64,000 nucleotides of DNA from Marinomonas communis (GTDB lineage Bacteria; Pseudomonadota; Gammaproteobacteria; Pseudomonadales; Marinomonadaceae), in the NCBI RefSeq assembly GCF_004363305.1, contig NZ_SNZA01000004.1:124001-188000 (forward strand). Reading direction: 5' to 3'. Shown here piece by piece: positions 50,231 to 59,836 of the stretch; within the stretch, counting starts at the first letter, position 1; each line of letters opens with the position of its first letter. A program made the position numbers and the translations under genes. Below the pieces are notes generated by a model. It was not told the origin of the DNA and ran no database searches. It saw only the letters and a program-made list of their open reading frames with translations.

Positions 50231-51895
50231 ATGTCGACTCAAACTCTTGCTAATGTTTATAAACAAGTTATGTGGAACCGCCTGATTTCCGTTGTGGAAG
50301 AGCAGGCAAGCACACTGATCCGTACCGCTTTCTGTCCAAGTGTTCGTGAAGCGGGCGACTTATCAGCCGGGGTCTTTGATTTGGAAGGCCGTATGATGGC
50401 GCAAGCTGTCACGGGTACACCAGGACACGTCAATACCATGGCGGAGTCGGTCTTTCACTTCATCCGTGAAATCGGCTACGACAATATGTTTGAAGGCGAT
50501 GTGTACCTCACTAATGATCCTTGGAAAGGTACCGGTCACCTACATGATATTACCGTGGTAAGCCCTTCCTTCCGTGGCGGAAAACTTATTGGCTTCTTCG
50601 CCTGCACGGCACACGTAGTCGATATCGGCGGTCGTGGTTTCGGCCCTGATGCACGCGAGCTTTACGAAGAAGGCTTGTTTTTACCGATCACTAAATTGTT
50701 CGAGCGCGGTGAAGCCAATCAGACTCTCGTCAGTATTATTCGTAACAACGTACGTGAATCCGATCAGGTAGTTGGTGATATTTATTCTCTGGCTGCGTGT
50801 AATGAAGTCGGTAACCGTCGACTGCTAGACATGATGGATGAATTTGAACTGGATCATCTGCAAGACCTCGCCGAATTCATCTTTGAAAACAGCGCGAAAG
50901 CCACGGCAGAAGCATTGCAAAACTTGCCTCAAGGCAAAACGTCTTACAACGAGATGATGCTCGATGGTTATGATCAGCCGGTAAAACTGGCTGTGACATT
51001 AAGTGTTGCAGACGGCGCTATCGTTGCAGACTTTGACGGCACTTCGCCAGTGAGCCCATTCGGTATCAACGTGCCATTGATCTACGCCAAGGCGTACGCT
51101 TGTTACGGCCTAAAATGTTCTTTGGCACCTGAGATTCCGAACAACCACGCCTCCCTTGCGCCTTTCAAGGTTGTCGCACCTGACAATTGTATTCTGAATG
51201 CTAAGCGCCCTGCTCCAGTATCGGTGCGTCATGTACTGGGTCAATTTACACCTGACTTGGTATTGGGTGCGCTACAGAAGCTAACAGGTATGAACGTACC
51301 GGCTGAAGGCTCCGGCTGCCTATGGAACCTACATGTGAGTGTCCGTTCAACTGCTCCCGATGCCGACGACAGTAGTAATGCTGAAATCCTAATGTTTAAC
51401 AGTGGCGGTACTGGTGCACGTGCAGAGTTTGATGGACTCAGTTCAACCGCCTTCCCAAGCGGTGTGCATACCATGCCGGTCGAAGCTTCTGAGCACGTTG
51501 GTCCGATCACTATCTGGCGTAAAGAGTTACGTCCAAGTTCTGGTGGTGCCGGTAAGCAACGTGGTGGTTTAGGTCAAGTCATCGAAATTTCGCCAAATGA
51601 CGGATTTGAATTCCGCTTTAACGCCATGTTCGACCGTGTAAACCATGCCCCACAAGGCCGCTCAGGTGGTTTGGCAGGTGCCGCTGGACGCGTGTCTTTA
51701 ACGGATGGAACCACCTTGAAATCAAAGGGAACACAAGCCGTCCCATCTGGAAAGACACTGTTATTGGAACTGCCTGGTGGCGGTGGTCACGGAGCTCCAG
51801 CAGAACGTAATCGTGAGCTGATCGCACAAGATGTGGCATTTGGTTACATCACCCGTGATGAAGCGAAATCCCTGTATAACTTCGACGCTGAATAA
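50231..51895 (+). CDS. Hydantoinase/oxoprolinase family protein, subunit B
   Basis: Partner subunit of 554 residues (HyuB type). Marks: SVVEEQASTLIRTAFCPSVR, EAGDLSAGVFDLEGRMMAQA, DVYLTNDPWKGTGHLHDITV, FFACTAHVVDIGGRGFGPDA and near the end LPGGGGHGAPAERN. These are the metal and substrate regions of the B subunits. Together with subunit A it forms an ATP-dependent ring-opening hydrolase in the cytoplasm. Substrate cannot be read from sequence; 5-oxoproline, hydantoins and N-methylhydantoin are known ones of the family. Confidence 0.9.
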   Translation: MSTQTLANVYKQVMWNRLISVVEEQASTLIRTAFCPSVREAGDLSAGVFDLEGRMMAQAVTGTPGHVNTMAESVFHFIREIGYDNMFEGDVYLTNDPWKGTGHLHDITVVSPSFRGGKLIGFFACTAHVVDIGGRGFGPDARELYEEGLFLPITKLFERGEANQTLVSIIRNNVRESDQVVGDIYSLAACNEVGNRRLLDMMDEFELDHLQDLAEFIFENSAKATAEALQNLPQGKTSYNEMMLDGYDQPVKLAVTLSVADGAIVADFDGTSPVSPFGINVPLIYAKAYACYGLKCSLAPEIPNNHASLAPFKVVAPDNCILNAKRPAPVSVRHVLGQFTPDLVLGALQKLTGMNVPAEGSGCLWNLHVSVRSTAPDADDSSNAEILMFNSGGTGARAEFDGLSSTAFPSGVHTMPVEASEHVGPITIWRKELRPSSGGAGKQRGGLGQVIEISPNDGFEFRFNAMFDRVNHAPQGRSGGLAGAAGRVSLTDGTTLKSKGTQAVPSGKTLLLELPGGGGHGAPAERNRELIAQDVAFGYITRDEAKSLYNFDAE

Positions 51896-51924
51896 GCCTG
51901 CGGCAACGCTAACTAGAGAACACT

Positions 51925-53127
51925 ATGAATTATCAATCGACACGATTAGAACAGGTGAAGTCCTCACCTAGCATGGCCGTTTCCCAAGCAGCGAAACAAA
52001 TGGTTCGCGATGGTATGGCGGTGGTAGACCTTAGTCTTGGTGAACCTGATTTCAATACCCCAGAAGATATTATTCAGGCAGCCATTGTTGCCATGTACAA
52101 GGGACAAACACGCTACACCGCGCCAGATGGTACGCCTGAGTTAAAAGACGCCATTATCCAGAAGTTTAAGAGCGATAATGCCTTGGATTTTAATCGCAAT
52201 GAGATCAGTGTTGGCAATGGTGCCAAACAGGTCATTTTCAATGCTTTAATGGCAACGTTAGAGGAAGGTGATGAAGTCGTAATTCTCGCACCTTATTTTG
52301 TTTCCTACCCAGATATGGTGAAACTTCATGGCGGTATTCCGAAAGTGGTTGCTTGTACTGCAGAGAACAATTTCTGTCCAACGAAAGAAGCATTGCAAGA
52401 AGCCATCACCGAAAAAACCCGATGGATCATCATCAACACCCCCTCCAATCCCTCCGGTGCCATTTTAACAAAAGAAAATCTGGCAATGATTGGCAATGTG
52501 GTTAACCAATATCCTCGCTGCTTGATTATGTCAGATGAAATTTACGAGAAAATCTGCTTTGACGAAGGGCAATTCACCTCATTTGGTAAAGCCTGTCCTG
52601 AGCTAAAAGACCGTACATTAATCATTAATGGTGTGTCTAAAAGCTATGCCATGACGGGGTGGCGTATTGGTTATGGCGCTGGCCCAGAAGGCTTGATCAA
52701 AGCCATGAACAAGCTTCAATCTCAAAGCACAACGAATCCATCATCCATCTCACAAGCCGCTAGCGTGAAAGCTCTGACGGGGGATCAATCCTTTGTCGAG
52801 TTTTGCCGCCTTAAATATCAGTCTCGTCGCGATTTGATGATTAGAGGGTTAGCTGATGTACCGGAACTTAAAGCATTCGTTCCTGCTGGTGCGTTTTACA
52901 TCTTCGCTGACTGTGAAGCCTTGATTGGTAAAACCACTAAAAACGGTCAAGTTTTGAACAACGATACCGAGGTCGCCACCTTCCTATTGAGAGAAGCTCT
53001 GGTGGCCTGTGTTCCGGGAGCTGCGTACGGGCTGGAACCTTTCGTTCGCTTTTCTTTTGCCACCTCAGAAGAGCAACTTGAACAAGCCTTAACCAATATA
53101 AAAGCGGCAATCGCCACATTGAAATAA
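51925..53127 (+). CDS. Class I PLP aminotransferase (aspartate aminotransferase type)
   Basis: Fold-type I aminotransferase of 400 residues. VVDLSLGEPDFNTPEDI (substrate loop), RYTAPDGTPELKDAI, NAKQ/NGAKQVIFNALMATLE, INTPSNPSGAIL with the PLP-contacting Asn, SDEIYEKI with the Asp, and SKSYAMTGWRIGYGAGP with the Schiff-base Lys. It is close to AspC/AspB of the I-gamma group. In this operon it probably transaminates the amino acid set free by the upstream hydrolase or prepares it for the FAD enzyme; the exact substrate is unknown. Confidence 0.92.
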   Translation: MNYQSTRLEQVKSSPSMAVSQAAKQMVRDGMAVVDLSLGEPDFNTPEDIIQAAIVAMYKGQTRYTAPDGTPELKDAIIQKFKSDNALDFNRNEISVGNGAKQVIFNALMATLEEGDEVVILAPYFVSYPDMVKLHGGIPKVVACTAENNFCPTKEALQEAITEKTRWIIINTPSNPSGAILTKENLAMIGNVVNQYPRCLIMSDEIYEKICFDEGQFTSFGKACPELKDRTLIINGVSKSYAMTGWRIGYGAGPEGLIKAMNKLQSQSTTNPSSISQAASVKALTGDQSFVEFCRLKYQSRRDLMIRGLADVPELKAFVPAGAFYIFADCEALIGKTTKNGQVLNNDTEVATFLLREALVACVPGAAYGLEPFVRFSFATSEEQLEQALTNIKAAIATLK

Positions 53128-53176
53128 ACAATCATGCTCAAGCTTTTAGTTTGAGTAGGTTAACCAAGGAGCTGAC

Positions 53177-53983
53177 ATGGCTAAATTTAATCGAATTCTA
53201 ATCACAGGTGCGGCAGGTGCATTAGGCACAGTTTTACGTGAAAACGCTCAACATCTTGCCGACACTCTACGTCTTACCGATATCGCAGATATGGGCGAAG
53301 CCAAAGCCAACGAAGAGATTGTTCAAGCAGATCTAGGCGACTTTAATACCGTTCTAGAGATGACCAAAAACGTCGACGCTGTCATTCATTTGGGTGGGAT
53401 GGCTCTAGAAAATACATTCGAAACCATTCTGAATGCCAATATCCGCGGCTTCTACAACCTGTATGAGGCTTGTCGTCAAAATGGTGTGAAACGCATCGTG
53501 TTTGGCTCTTCCAATCATGCGATCGGTTTTTACGAGCGTGAAGCCATGATTGATTCATTTGTCCCCCATCGTCCTGACAGTCTGTACGGTGTCAGTAAGG
53601 CGTTTGGTGAAGATCTAGCTCGTTACTACTGGGATAAGTTCGGTATTGAAACACTCTCTATTCGTATTGGCTCTTGCTTTCCAGAACCACTTGACCGTCG
53701 CATGCTGGCAACGTGGCTAAGCTACAGGGATTTCATTCAACTATGTGATCGAGGCTTAAACACGACTCGCGTAGGCTTTACGGTTGTTTATGGTGTTTCC
53801 GCCAATAGAGAGAACTTCTGGAACAATCAACAGGCCGCGTTCATCGGCTATCAGCCTCAAGATAGCGCAGAAATCTATCGAGAAAAGGTAGAAGCAAACT
53901 CTTCACAACCGAACCCAAATGATACAGCTGTGGTGTATTGCGGTGGTAGTTTCCCCGCTGCCGGCCATTTTGAAGACAAGTAA
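53177..53983 (+). CDS. NAD-dependent epimerase/dehydratase, uronate-dehydrogenase-like
   Basis: SDR-extended protein of 268 residues. Rossmann motif ILITGAAGALGTVLRENAQH, DAVIHLGGMALENTFETILN, catalytic YGVSKAFGEDLARYY with Tyr-x3-Lys, and the segment FVPHRPDSLYGVSK and IRIGSCFPEPLDRRMLATWL that follow uronate dehydrogenase (Udh). Udh oxidises D-galacturonate or D-glucuronate at C1 to aldarate lactones. Whether a uronate is the substrate here, beside an amidohydrolase and an aminotransferase, is not clear; an amino-sugar or cyclic-acid derivative is possible. Confidence 0.85.
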   Translation: MAKFNRILITGAAGALGTVLRENAQHLADTLRLTDIADMGEAKANEEIVQADLGDFNTVLEMTKNVDAVIHLGGMALENTFETILNANIRGFYNLYEACRQNGVKRIVFGSSNHAIGFYEREAMIDSFVPHRPDSLYGVSKAFGEDLARYYWDKFGIETLSIRIGSCFPEPLDRRMLATWLSYRDFIQLCDRGLNTTRVGFTVVYGVSANRENFWNNQQAAFIGYQPQDSAEIYREKVEANSSQPNPNDTAVVYCGGSFPAAGHFEDK

Positions 53984-54014
53984 ACACAGTAAATTTTTTA
54001 GAGAGAGATGTCTG

Positions 54015-55202
54015 ATGTCTGTTAATAAAAAGTATGATGTAGTGATTATCGGCGGTGCCGTGATGGGCAGTTCGACGGCTTATTTCTTGGCTTCAAATCC
54101 GGACTTTAACGGCTCGGTTTTGGTCATCGAAAAAGATACCAGCTATGCCAAATCTTCTACCGCACTATCGTCCAGCTCTATACGCCACCAGTTTTCTAAC
54201 GAGGTGAATATCAAGATTTCTCAGTACGGCACTGAGTTTATCAAGAGCTTCTCTGACTATTGTGCTGTAGATGGTGATGTGCCAGAACTTGGCTTCCAAG
54301 AAAACGGCTACCTCTATCTAGTTGGTGAAAACGAAAAGCCTATTTTGACTGAAAACTACAACACACAAGTTCGCCTTGGTTCTGACATGGCACTTTTGAC
54401 GCCTGATGATATTAAAGCTCGCTTTCCATGGCTCGAAACCCAAGGGGTTGCAGTTGGATGCCTTGGCCTTAAAGGCGAAGGTTGGTTTGATAGTTTTGGT
54501 TTCATGCAAGGCTTTAAGAAAAAAGCACGCTCTTTAGGTGTTGAATACATCACAGATGAAGTGGTGGACTTAGTACGTAATGGCGATGCAATTGAATCCG
54601 TTAAGCTTAAATCCGGTGAAACCATCGACTGTGGCTATGTGCTTAATGCTGCAGGGCCTCGCGCCAACCAAATCTGTGAAATGGCGGGCCTTGGTATTCC
54701 AGTCGTACCTCGTAAGCGTTGTATTTTTGTCTTCGATTGTCGTGAAAAAGTCGCAGATAAAATGCCCGCGATTATTGACCCGACAGGCATCTTCTGTCGC
54801 CCCGAAGGCCAATATTTCTTATCAACACTAGAGCCAAATCCTGACCCTACGGTGGATTACGATGACTTTGATGTTATCCATTCGGAGTTTGAAGAACGTA
54901 TCTGGCTACCACTTGCTGAGCGCGTGCCAGCATTTGAAGCAATCAAAGTTGTGAACTCTTGGGCGGGGCACTATGCCTTCAACACCCTTGATCACAATGC
55001 GATCCTTGGCCCACACACACAAGTGAAAAACTTCCTATTTGCCAACGGCTTTAGTGGACACGGTTTGCAACAGGCACCAGCGGTAGGTCGAGGTATCTCA
55101 GAAATCATCACTTATGGCGAGTACCGCACATTAGATCTGTCTCCACTTGGATACGAACGTATTGAAAAGCAGATCCCATTCCTAGAATCCCTAGTCATCT
55201 AA
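54015..55202 (+). CDS. FAD-dependent oxidoreductase of the DAO family
   Basis: Amine or D-amino acid oxidase-like flavoprotein of 395 residues. YDVVIIGGAVMGSSTAYFLA (FAD-binding dinucleotide fold), SSIRHQFSNEVNIKISQYG, CGYVLNAAGPRANQICEMAG, and the C-terminal NGFSGHGLQQAPAVGRGISE FAD motif. Relatives are sarcosine oxidase, dimethylglycine and glycine oxidases. It starts at the ATG at 54015 with AGAGAGA upstream; a longer frame enters the epimerase gene. It would oxidise a secondary amine or amino acid made in the pathway. Confidence 0.88.
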   Translation: MSVNKKYDVVIIGGAVMGSSTAYFLASNPDFNGSVLVIEKDTSYAKSSTALSSSSIRHQFSNEVNIKISQYGTEFIKSFSDYCAVDGDVPELGFQENGYLYLVGENEKPILTENYNTQVRLGSDMALLTPDDIKARFPWLETQGVAVGCLGLKGEGWFDSFGFMQGFKKKARSLGVEYITDEVVDLVRNGDAIESVKLKSGETIDCGYVLNAAGPRANQICEMAGLGIPVVPRKRCIFVFDCREKVADKMPAIIDPTGIFCRPEGQYFLSTLEPNPDPTVDYDDFDVIHSEFEERIWLPLAERVPAFEAIKVVNSWAGHYAFNTLDHNAILGPHTQVKNFLFANGFSGHGLQQAPAVGRGISEIITYGEYRTLDLSPLGYERIEKQIPFLESLVI

Positions 55203-55214
55203 TTGGATAAAAAC

Positions 55215-56897
55215 ATGACAACAACAAATTCAAACGTCAAATCCATGCGCAATGGCGGCCGTGTTTTAATCGACGCCATTCGTAACAACGGTACTGACCG
55301 CGTATTCTGCGTACCGGGTGAAAGTTACTTAGCAGCTCTTGATGCCATGTACGACACCCCAGAAATTGAGGTAAACGTCTGTCGTAACGAAGGCGGCGCG
55401 TCATACATGGCAGATGCTTATGGTAAGTTAACAGGTCGCCCTGGTGTTTGTTTCGTTACCCGTGGCCCTGGAGCGACGAACGCCAGCTGTGGTCTACACG
55501 TGGCTTACCAAGACTCAACACCGATGATTCTTTTCATTGGTCAGGTAGCACGAGCAGACTTTGATCGCGAAGCGTTCCAAGAAATCGACTATCGCCGTAT
55601 GTTTGGCCAAGTCTCGAAGTGGGTTGCTCAAATTGAAGATGCAAGTCGTATCCCAGAGTACGTCAATCGTGCCTACGCTACAGCAACTTCAGGTCGTCCT
55701 GGTCCAGTTGTACTAGTCCTTCCAGAAGACATGCTTGTAGATGAGACTGACATTAAAGACCTTCCAGCATGGAAACAGATCGAAACATCACCAAGCTTAG
55801 CTGATATCGAATCCGTAAAAGCTGCGCTTGAGACCGCAGAGCGTCCATTGGCTATTATTGGTGGTTCAGGCTGGGGCGAAGAAGCCCGTCAAACACTTGA
55901 ATCCATTGCAGAGACTTGGCAGCTCCCCGTTGCAAACTCGTTCCGTTGCCAAGATTACATCAACAATGAGCACCCTAACTATGTTGGAGACTTGGGCATT
56001 GGTATCAGCCCAGCTCTAACTGAACGTATGAAAACTGCGGACTTACTATTGGTGATTGGTTCACGTCTGGGAGAGATGACCACTCGTGGTTATAAGACGA
56101 TCGATATCCCAATGCCGCAACAACGCATCATTCACATTCATGCTAGTGCAGAAGAGCTAGGGAAGGTCTACTACCCAGAGGTAGCCATCAATGCCACACC
56201 TTCGGCATTTGTCAAAGCGTTCGCAGAAGCGAAGCCTTCTAAAGCGCCTGTATGGGCAGCGGAAACAAAGCAAGCCCGTGCAGAATTTGAAGACTGGAAT
56301 GCGCCAATTAAGGTCTCTGGTGATATGCAAATGGCAGAAATCATGGACTGGCTGAACAGCGAGCTACCTGAAGATTCTGTTATTTGTAACGGAGCAGGCA
56401 ACTACACAACATGGATTCACCGCTTCTACCGTTTCCACCGTCACCGCACGCAACTCGCGCCAACCAACGGTGCTATGGGATATGGCACACCAGCGGCCGT
56501 TGCTGCGAAACTGGTTCACCCTGAGCGTACCTGTATCGCCATGGCTGGTGATGGCTGTTTCATGATGAACGGTCAAGAACTTGCCACTGCCGCTCAATAT
56601 GGCGCAAACGTTATTACCATCGTGGTAAACAACAGCATGTTCGGCACCATTCGTATGCACCAGGAGCGCGAATACCCAACACGCGTGGTAGCAACAGAGC
56701 TTGAAAACCCGGACTTTGTGCAATTAGGTAAGGCCTACGGTTGCCACACCGAATTAGTGGAGAGTACCGAGCAATTTGCTGAAGCGTTTAAACGTGCGCA
56801 AAGCTCAAACAAACCTGCGTTAATCGAGATTCGCATCTCGAAAGAAGTGATCTCCCCCAACATTACCCTTTCACAGCTCCGCGGCACCAAAGTATAG
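55215..56897 (+). CDS. Thiamine-diphosphate-dependent enzyme, acetolactate-synthase-like
   Basis: Protein of 560 residues with the three-domain ThDP fold: PYR domain with NEGGASYMADAYGKL (catalytic Glu) and RGPGATNASCGLHVAYQDST, central domain with IGGSGWGEEARQTLESIAE, PP domain with the ThDP motif AMAGDGCFMMNGQELATAAQ...NN. It lacks a regulatory ACT subunit gene and sits in a catabolic operon, so it is not the biosynthetic IlvB; it may join or cleave 2-oxo acids or decarboxylate one. It is the last gene of the hyu operon, with two strong terminators behind it. Confidence 0.88.
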   Translation: MTTTNSNVKSMRNGGRVLIDAIRNNGTDRVFCVPGESYLAALDAMYDTPEIEVNVCRNEGGASYMADAYGKLTGRPGVCFVTRGPGATNASCGLHVAYQDSTPMILFIGQVARADFDREAFQEIDYRRMFGQVSKWVAQIEDASRIPEYVNRAYATATSGRPGPVVLVLPEDMLVDETDIKDLPAWKQIETSPSLADIESVKAALETAERPLAIIGGSGWGEEARQTLESIAETWQLPVANSFRCQDYINNEHPNYVGDLGIGISPALTERMKTADLLLVIGSRLGEMTTRGYKTIDIPMPQQRIIHIHASAEELGKVYYPEVAINATPSAFVKAFAEAKPSKAPVWAAETKQARAEFEDWNAPIKVSGDMQMAEIMDWLNSELPEDSVICNGAGNYTTWIHRFYRFHRHRTQLAPTNGAMGYGTPAAVAAKLVHPERTCIAMAGDGCFMMNGQELATAAQYGANVITIVVNNSMFGTIRMHQEREYPTRVVATELENPDFVQLGKAYGCHTELVESTEQFAEAFKRAQSSNKPALIEIRISKEVISPNITLSQLRGTKV

Positions 56898-56922
56898 CAG
56901 CCTCCAACTCTATACTCTTTTA

Positions 56923-56959
56923 GCAGATGCGTTTCCTCGCGAACGTATCTGCTTTTTTT
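56923..56959 (+). terminator. Rho-independent terminator of the hyu operon
   Basis: GCAGATGCGTT / AACGTATCTGC-type stem, short loop, followed by seven T. Confidence 0.9.
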
Positions 56960-56971
56960 ATCAATAAAATA

Positions 56972-57002
56972 AAAAACCGCACCTTAAAAAGGTACGGTTT
57001 TT
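56972..57002. terminator. Second, bidirectional terminator between hyu operon and SDR genes
   Basis: AAAAACCG-C-ACCTT / AAGGT-A-CGGTTTTT stem, with A-run and T-run on the two sides; serves the convergent SDR gene pair too. Confidence 0.85.
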
Positions 57003-57039
57003 AAACATCTTCAAGTTATCAAAACTCTACTTATCTCAC

Positions 57040-57780
57040 TTATTCAGTATAGGTACTGCTGCCACCCATTACTTGCATTTGAGGCATCACCTCATAGTGG
57101 GCAATGTCCACATGAGCTGGAGCAGACACAATATGTTTAACCGCTTCAGCAATGTCAGCTGGTTGGAGCGATTTGATCCCTTTGTAGAGCTTTTCTTGCG
57201 CGCCCTCTTCTCCTAAGAACTGATGATACAAGTTCGTCTGCACGCGACCAGGGACTATCTCCGTTATCCGAACATTCGTCCCTAATAAGTCACAACGTAG
57301 CGCTCGACAGAACTGATGTATTGCTGCTTTTGTTGCACCATATGCCGCAACACCCGGCGCAGGACAAAGGGCCGCAGAAGAGCCTATGATCACAATATGA
57401 CCACGGTTGCGCTCGATCATCCCAGGCAGAGCCAAACGCACTGTTCTCATGGTGGCCATTAGATTGGTCGTAATCATCGCCTCGATCTCATCCCATGGCA
57501 TTTGCTGATACGGTGCGACAGAAGGCAGTACACCAGCGTTAGCCACGATCACATCTGGGGCTGATACTTCCAGTACCCCTGCTAAGGCTTGTGCATCGTT
57601 GATGTCCAAGGCATAAGTCTGACATTCAATCTCGCTGTTTAAACTCTCTAAGCTGCTTTCACTGCGTGCCACGGCATGTACAGTTAATCCCATACTGGCA
57701 AGAGTGATGGACACATCACGACCAATGCCCTTGGATGCGCCGGTGACTAAAGCCGATTGATAATTTGGTATTAAACCCAT
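57040..57780 (-). CDS. Short-chain dehydrogenase/reductase
   Basis: Classical SDR of 246 residues. SALVTGASKGIGRDVSITLA gives the TGxxxGIG cofactor motif, VIVANAGVLPSVAPYQ the NAG motif, VIIGSSAALCPAPGVAAYGA the catalytic Ser and Tyr, with YGATKAA the Lys. It lies 11 bp behind a second SDR gene in the same direction and probably forms an operon with it. The pair is convergent to the hyu operon and likely belongs to the same pathway. Substrate unknown. Confidence 0.9.
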   Translation of the reverse strand: MGLIPNYQSALVTGASKGIGRDVSITLASMGLTVHAVARSESSLESLNSEIECQTYALDINDAQALAGVLEVSAPDVIVANAGVLPSVAPYQQMPWDEIEAMITTNLMATMRTVRLALPGMIERNRGHIVIIGSSAALCPAPGVAAYGATKAAIHQFCRALRCDLLGTNVRITEIVPGRVQTNLYHQFLGEEGAQEKLYKGIKSLQPADIAEAVKHIVSAPAHVDIAHYEVMPQMQVMGGSSTYTE

Positions 57781-57791
57781 AACCTTTCTCC

Positions 57792-58538
57792 TTAAGCGTA
57801 AATGTAGCCACCGCTTACAATCGTGGTTTCCCCAGTCATATAACGGTTCTTATCACCGGCTAAGAAGATAATGACATCGGTAATATCCTGTGGCTCTGCA
57901 GCACGACCTAATGGGCTGGCAGCGGTCAGTTCTGGTAAAAAGCCTAGCTCTTTGGCACGATCTGTTGCGATACCAGCGGGTGCCACACCATTAATTAGAA
58001 TTTGAGACGAAGCAAACTCCGCAGCAAAGGATTTGGTTAAACTCACGACGGCCGCTTTCGTCGCCGCATAGTGTGCATTTTGAGGGTGGGCTTTGAAGGC
58101 ATCCACTGAAGCAACATTGACGATTCGGCCGTTAACGTCTGCGCCCGTTGACGTAGCTAGGAAATGTTTCACCACGACTGCCATCATGTTGTAAGTGCCG
58201 CGAATATTCACCGCACACTCTAATTCCCAGTCTGCATCTTCAATCTCAAGAATAGGCTTACGCGGATAAACGCCAGCACAGTTAACCAGCACGGACACAT
58301 CACCAAATTTTTCAATAATACCGTTCAATAGCTCCAACGAAGCAGATTTGCTGGTAATGTCACCGATAAAGAAAGCCGCTTTACCACCTTCACGCTCAAT
58401 TTCTTCTACGGTTTGCTGACTCAATTGCGGGTTGATATCCACAATCGCTACCGTATCTCCCTGCGCGGCAAATGTTTTCGCACAGCACTTACCCAAGCCG
58501 CTTGCTCCACCTGTAATCACAATCACGCGTTCACTCAT
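57792..58538 (-). CDS. Short-chain dehydrogenase/reductase
   Basis: Classical SDR of 248 residues: VIVITGGASGLGKCCAKTFA, DINPQLSQQTVEEIE with the Asp at the end of strand 2 that favours NAD, VLVNCAGVYPRKPILEI, NVASVDAFKAHPQNAHYAAT with Ser and Tyr, then KAAVVSL, and MTGETTIVSGGY at the end. It is the first gene of the minus-strand pair, divergent from a LysR gene that is its likely regulator. Acts on a sugar, polyol or hydroxy acid by family; substrate not determined. Confidence 0.9.
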   Translation of the reverse strand: MSERVIVITGGASGLGKCCAKTFAAQGDTVAIVDINPQLSQQTVEEIEREGGKAAFFIGDITSKSASLELLNGIIEKFGDVSVLVNCAGVYPRKPILEIEDADWELECAVNIRGTYNMMAVVVKHFLATSTGADVNGRIVNVASVDAFKAHPQNAHYAATKAAVVSLTKSFAAEFASSQILINGVAPAGIATDRAKELGFLPELTAASPLGRAAEPQDITDVIIFLAGDKNRYMTGETTIVSGGYIYA

Positions 58539-58654
58539 TCACTCTACTCCTAACTATTGGGCAATTCCCATCTGTTTAAAAATCCTGAAAAGGCATGAAA
58601 CTCACCTCGACATCACCAAGATAATAAAAGTAGACTTTATGAGTAAAACGCTAT

Positions 58655-58673
58655 TTCATTCATAGAAAATGAA
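58655..58673. promoter_or_regulatory. Inverted repeat upstream of LysR gene
   Basis: TTCATT-N7-AATGAA, a small dyad in the divergent SDR-LysR intergenic region, 26 bp from the LysR start; a possible LysR operator. Confidence 0.4.
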
Positions 58674-58698
58674 CTAAAAGTTAAGGATAGAAAGTGCC

Positions 58699-59664
58699 AT
58701 GCCGATTAAAAATTCCGACATTCCTTCCCATAGTAGTCTGATTATTTTTGAAGCGGCAGCACGGCTAGGATCACTCACAAGCGCAGCGAATGAACTGTGT
58801 GTCACCCCTACAGCCGTCAGTAAACAGGTCAAACAGTTAGAAGCGTTTTTGAATACGACATTATTCCTACGTAAGAAGAACGGCTTAGAACTCACCACCA
58901 AAGGGCAGTCCTATCTGACGACGGTTAACCAAGTACTACACTTACTTTCCGAAGAGTCGAAGAAACTAAACGATGACCTCAATCCTTCCTCCATTAATAT
59001 TGAGGTGGGTGCCTGCTTCTCTCATTTCTGGCTGATCCCAAGACTCGATGATTTTCGTAGCAAATACCCTGATATTCATTTGAATATCAGCATCAACAGT
59101 GAACGTAATATTCAGCCAACACTGAGTAAACAGCACGATGTCGCTTTTTACTACAGCGCCAAAGATACCCCAACCCCGCGAGGTATTAAGTTGTTCAATG
59201 ATCGATTGCTATTGGTGTGTAGCCCCAACTTTTTACGAAAAAACCCGCAATGTGAGAACCTTGATCAGATCTGGCAACAGCCTCTTTTGGCCCTGCAAAA
59301 CGCACCTAAGTTTTGGGAAAACTGGCAAACCTGGGCAAAACACCATGGCATTGCTTATCAACGACCAATCAATGAAATGCGTTTAGAGGATCAGATCAGC
59401 ATTATCTATGCTGCCATCAACGGTGTAGGTATTGCCTTAGTTTGGGACTGGCATGTGGAATCATTGATCGAAGCAGGACAGCTCGTCGCCTTAAGTGAGG
59501 TGGTTGAAGGGGATAAAAATGCTTTCTTTCTTACCCTCTCTGAGAAAGAAGATAACTTTGCCGCGAAATCATTTATGAATTGGGTCACTGAAACCGCTAA
59601 AAACGTTAACAACCATCAACGAGTTGCTGTCTCGAACATGCACCGAACATCTTGGACGAACTAA
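58699..59664 (+). CDS. LysR family regulator, GcvA-like
   Basis: Protein of 321 residues. N-terminal helix-turn-helix SLIIFEAAARLGSLTSAANE, TAVSKQVKQLEAFLNTTLFL, and a GcvA-type substrate-binding domain (IEVGACFSHFWLIPRLDDFR, QISIIYAAINGVGIALVWDW). It starts at the ATG at 58699 with AAGGA upstream. It is transcribed away from the two SDR genes; it probably controls them and perhaps the hyu operon, since both ends of the cluster would thus be covered. Confidence 0.9.
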   Translation: MPIKNSDIPSHSSLIIFEAAARLGSLTSAANELCVTPTAVSKQVKQLEAFLNTTLFLRKKNGLELTTKGQSYLTTVNQVLHLLSEESKKLNDDLNPSSINIEVGACFSHFWLIPRLDDFRSKYPDIHLNISINSERNIQPTLSKQHDVAFYYSAKDTPTPRGIKLFNDRLLLVCSPNFLRKNPQCENLDQIWQQPLLALQNAPKFWENWQTWAKHHGIAYQRPINEMRLEDQISIIYAAINGVGIALVWDWHVESLIEAGQLVALSEVVEGDKNAFFLTLSEKEDNFAAKSFMNWVTETAKNVNNHQRVAVSNMHRTSWTN

Positions 59665-59686
59665 ACGTTTAATTTTTCAGATATAA

Positions 59687-59715
59687 AAAAGCCACTTACA
59701 TAATAAGTGGCTTTT
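59687..59715. terminator. Terminator between LysR gene and MazF-like gene
   Basis: AAAAGCCACTTA / TAAGTGGCTTTT, 12-bp perfect stem with 5-nt loop and T-run; serves both convergent genes. Confidence 0.9.
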
Positions 59716-59836
59716 AAATTTTACTTTTGTATCAGCAGCATCGTCCAAGCCCTAAAGAGGAGAATGTCTCTGCCTGTCGCTAAGGTCAAGTGATACGCCC
59801 TTCCAAAGCCAATAACGCAATACTAATACGGTTTAG

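Noticed and set aside
54570-54812. Minus-strand 80-codon frame within the FAD oxidoreductase gene
   Set aside because: Antisense shadow, no ribosome site, no motif.
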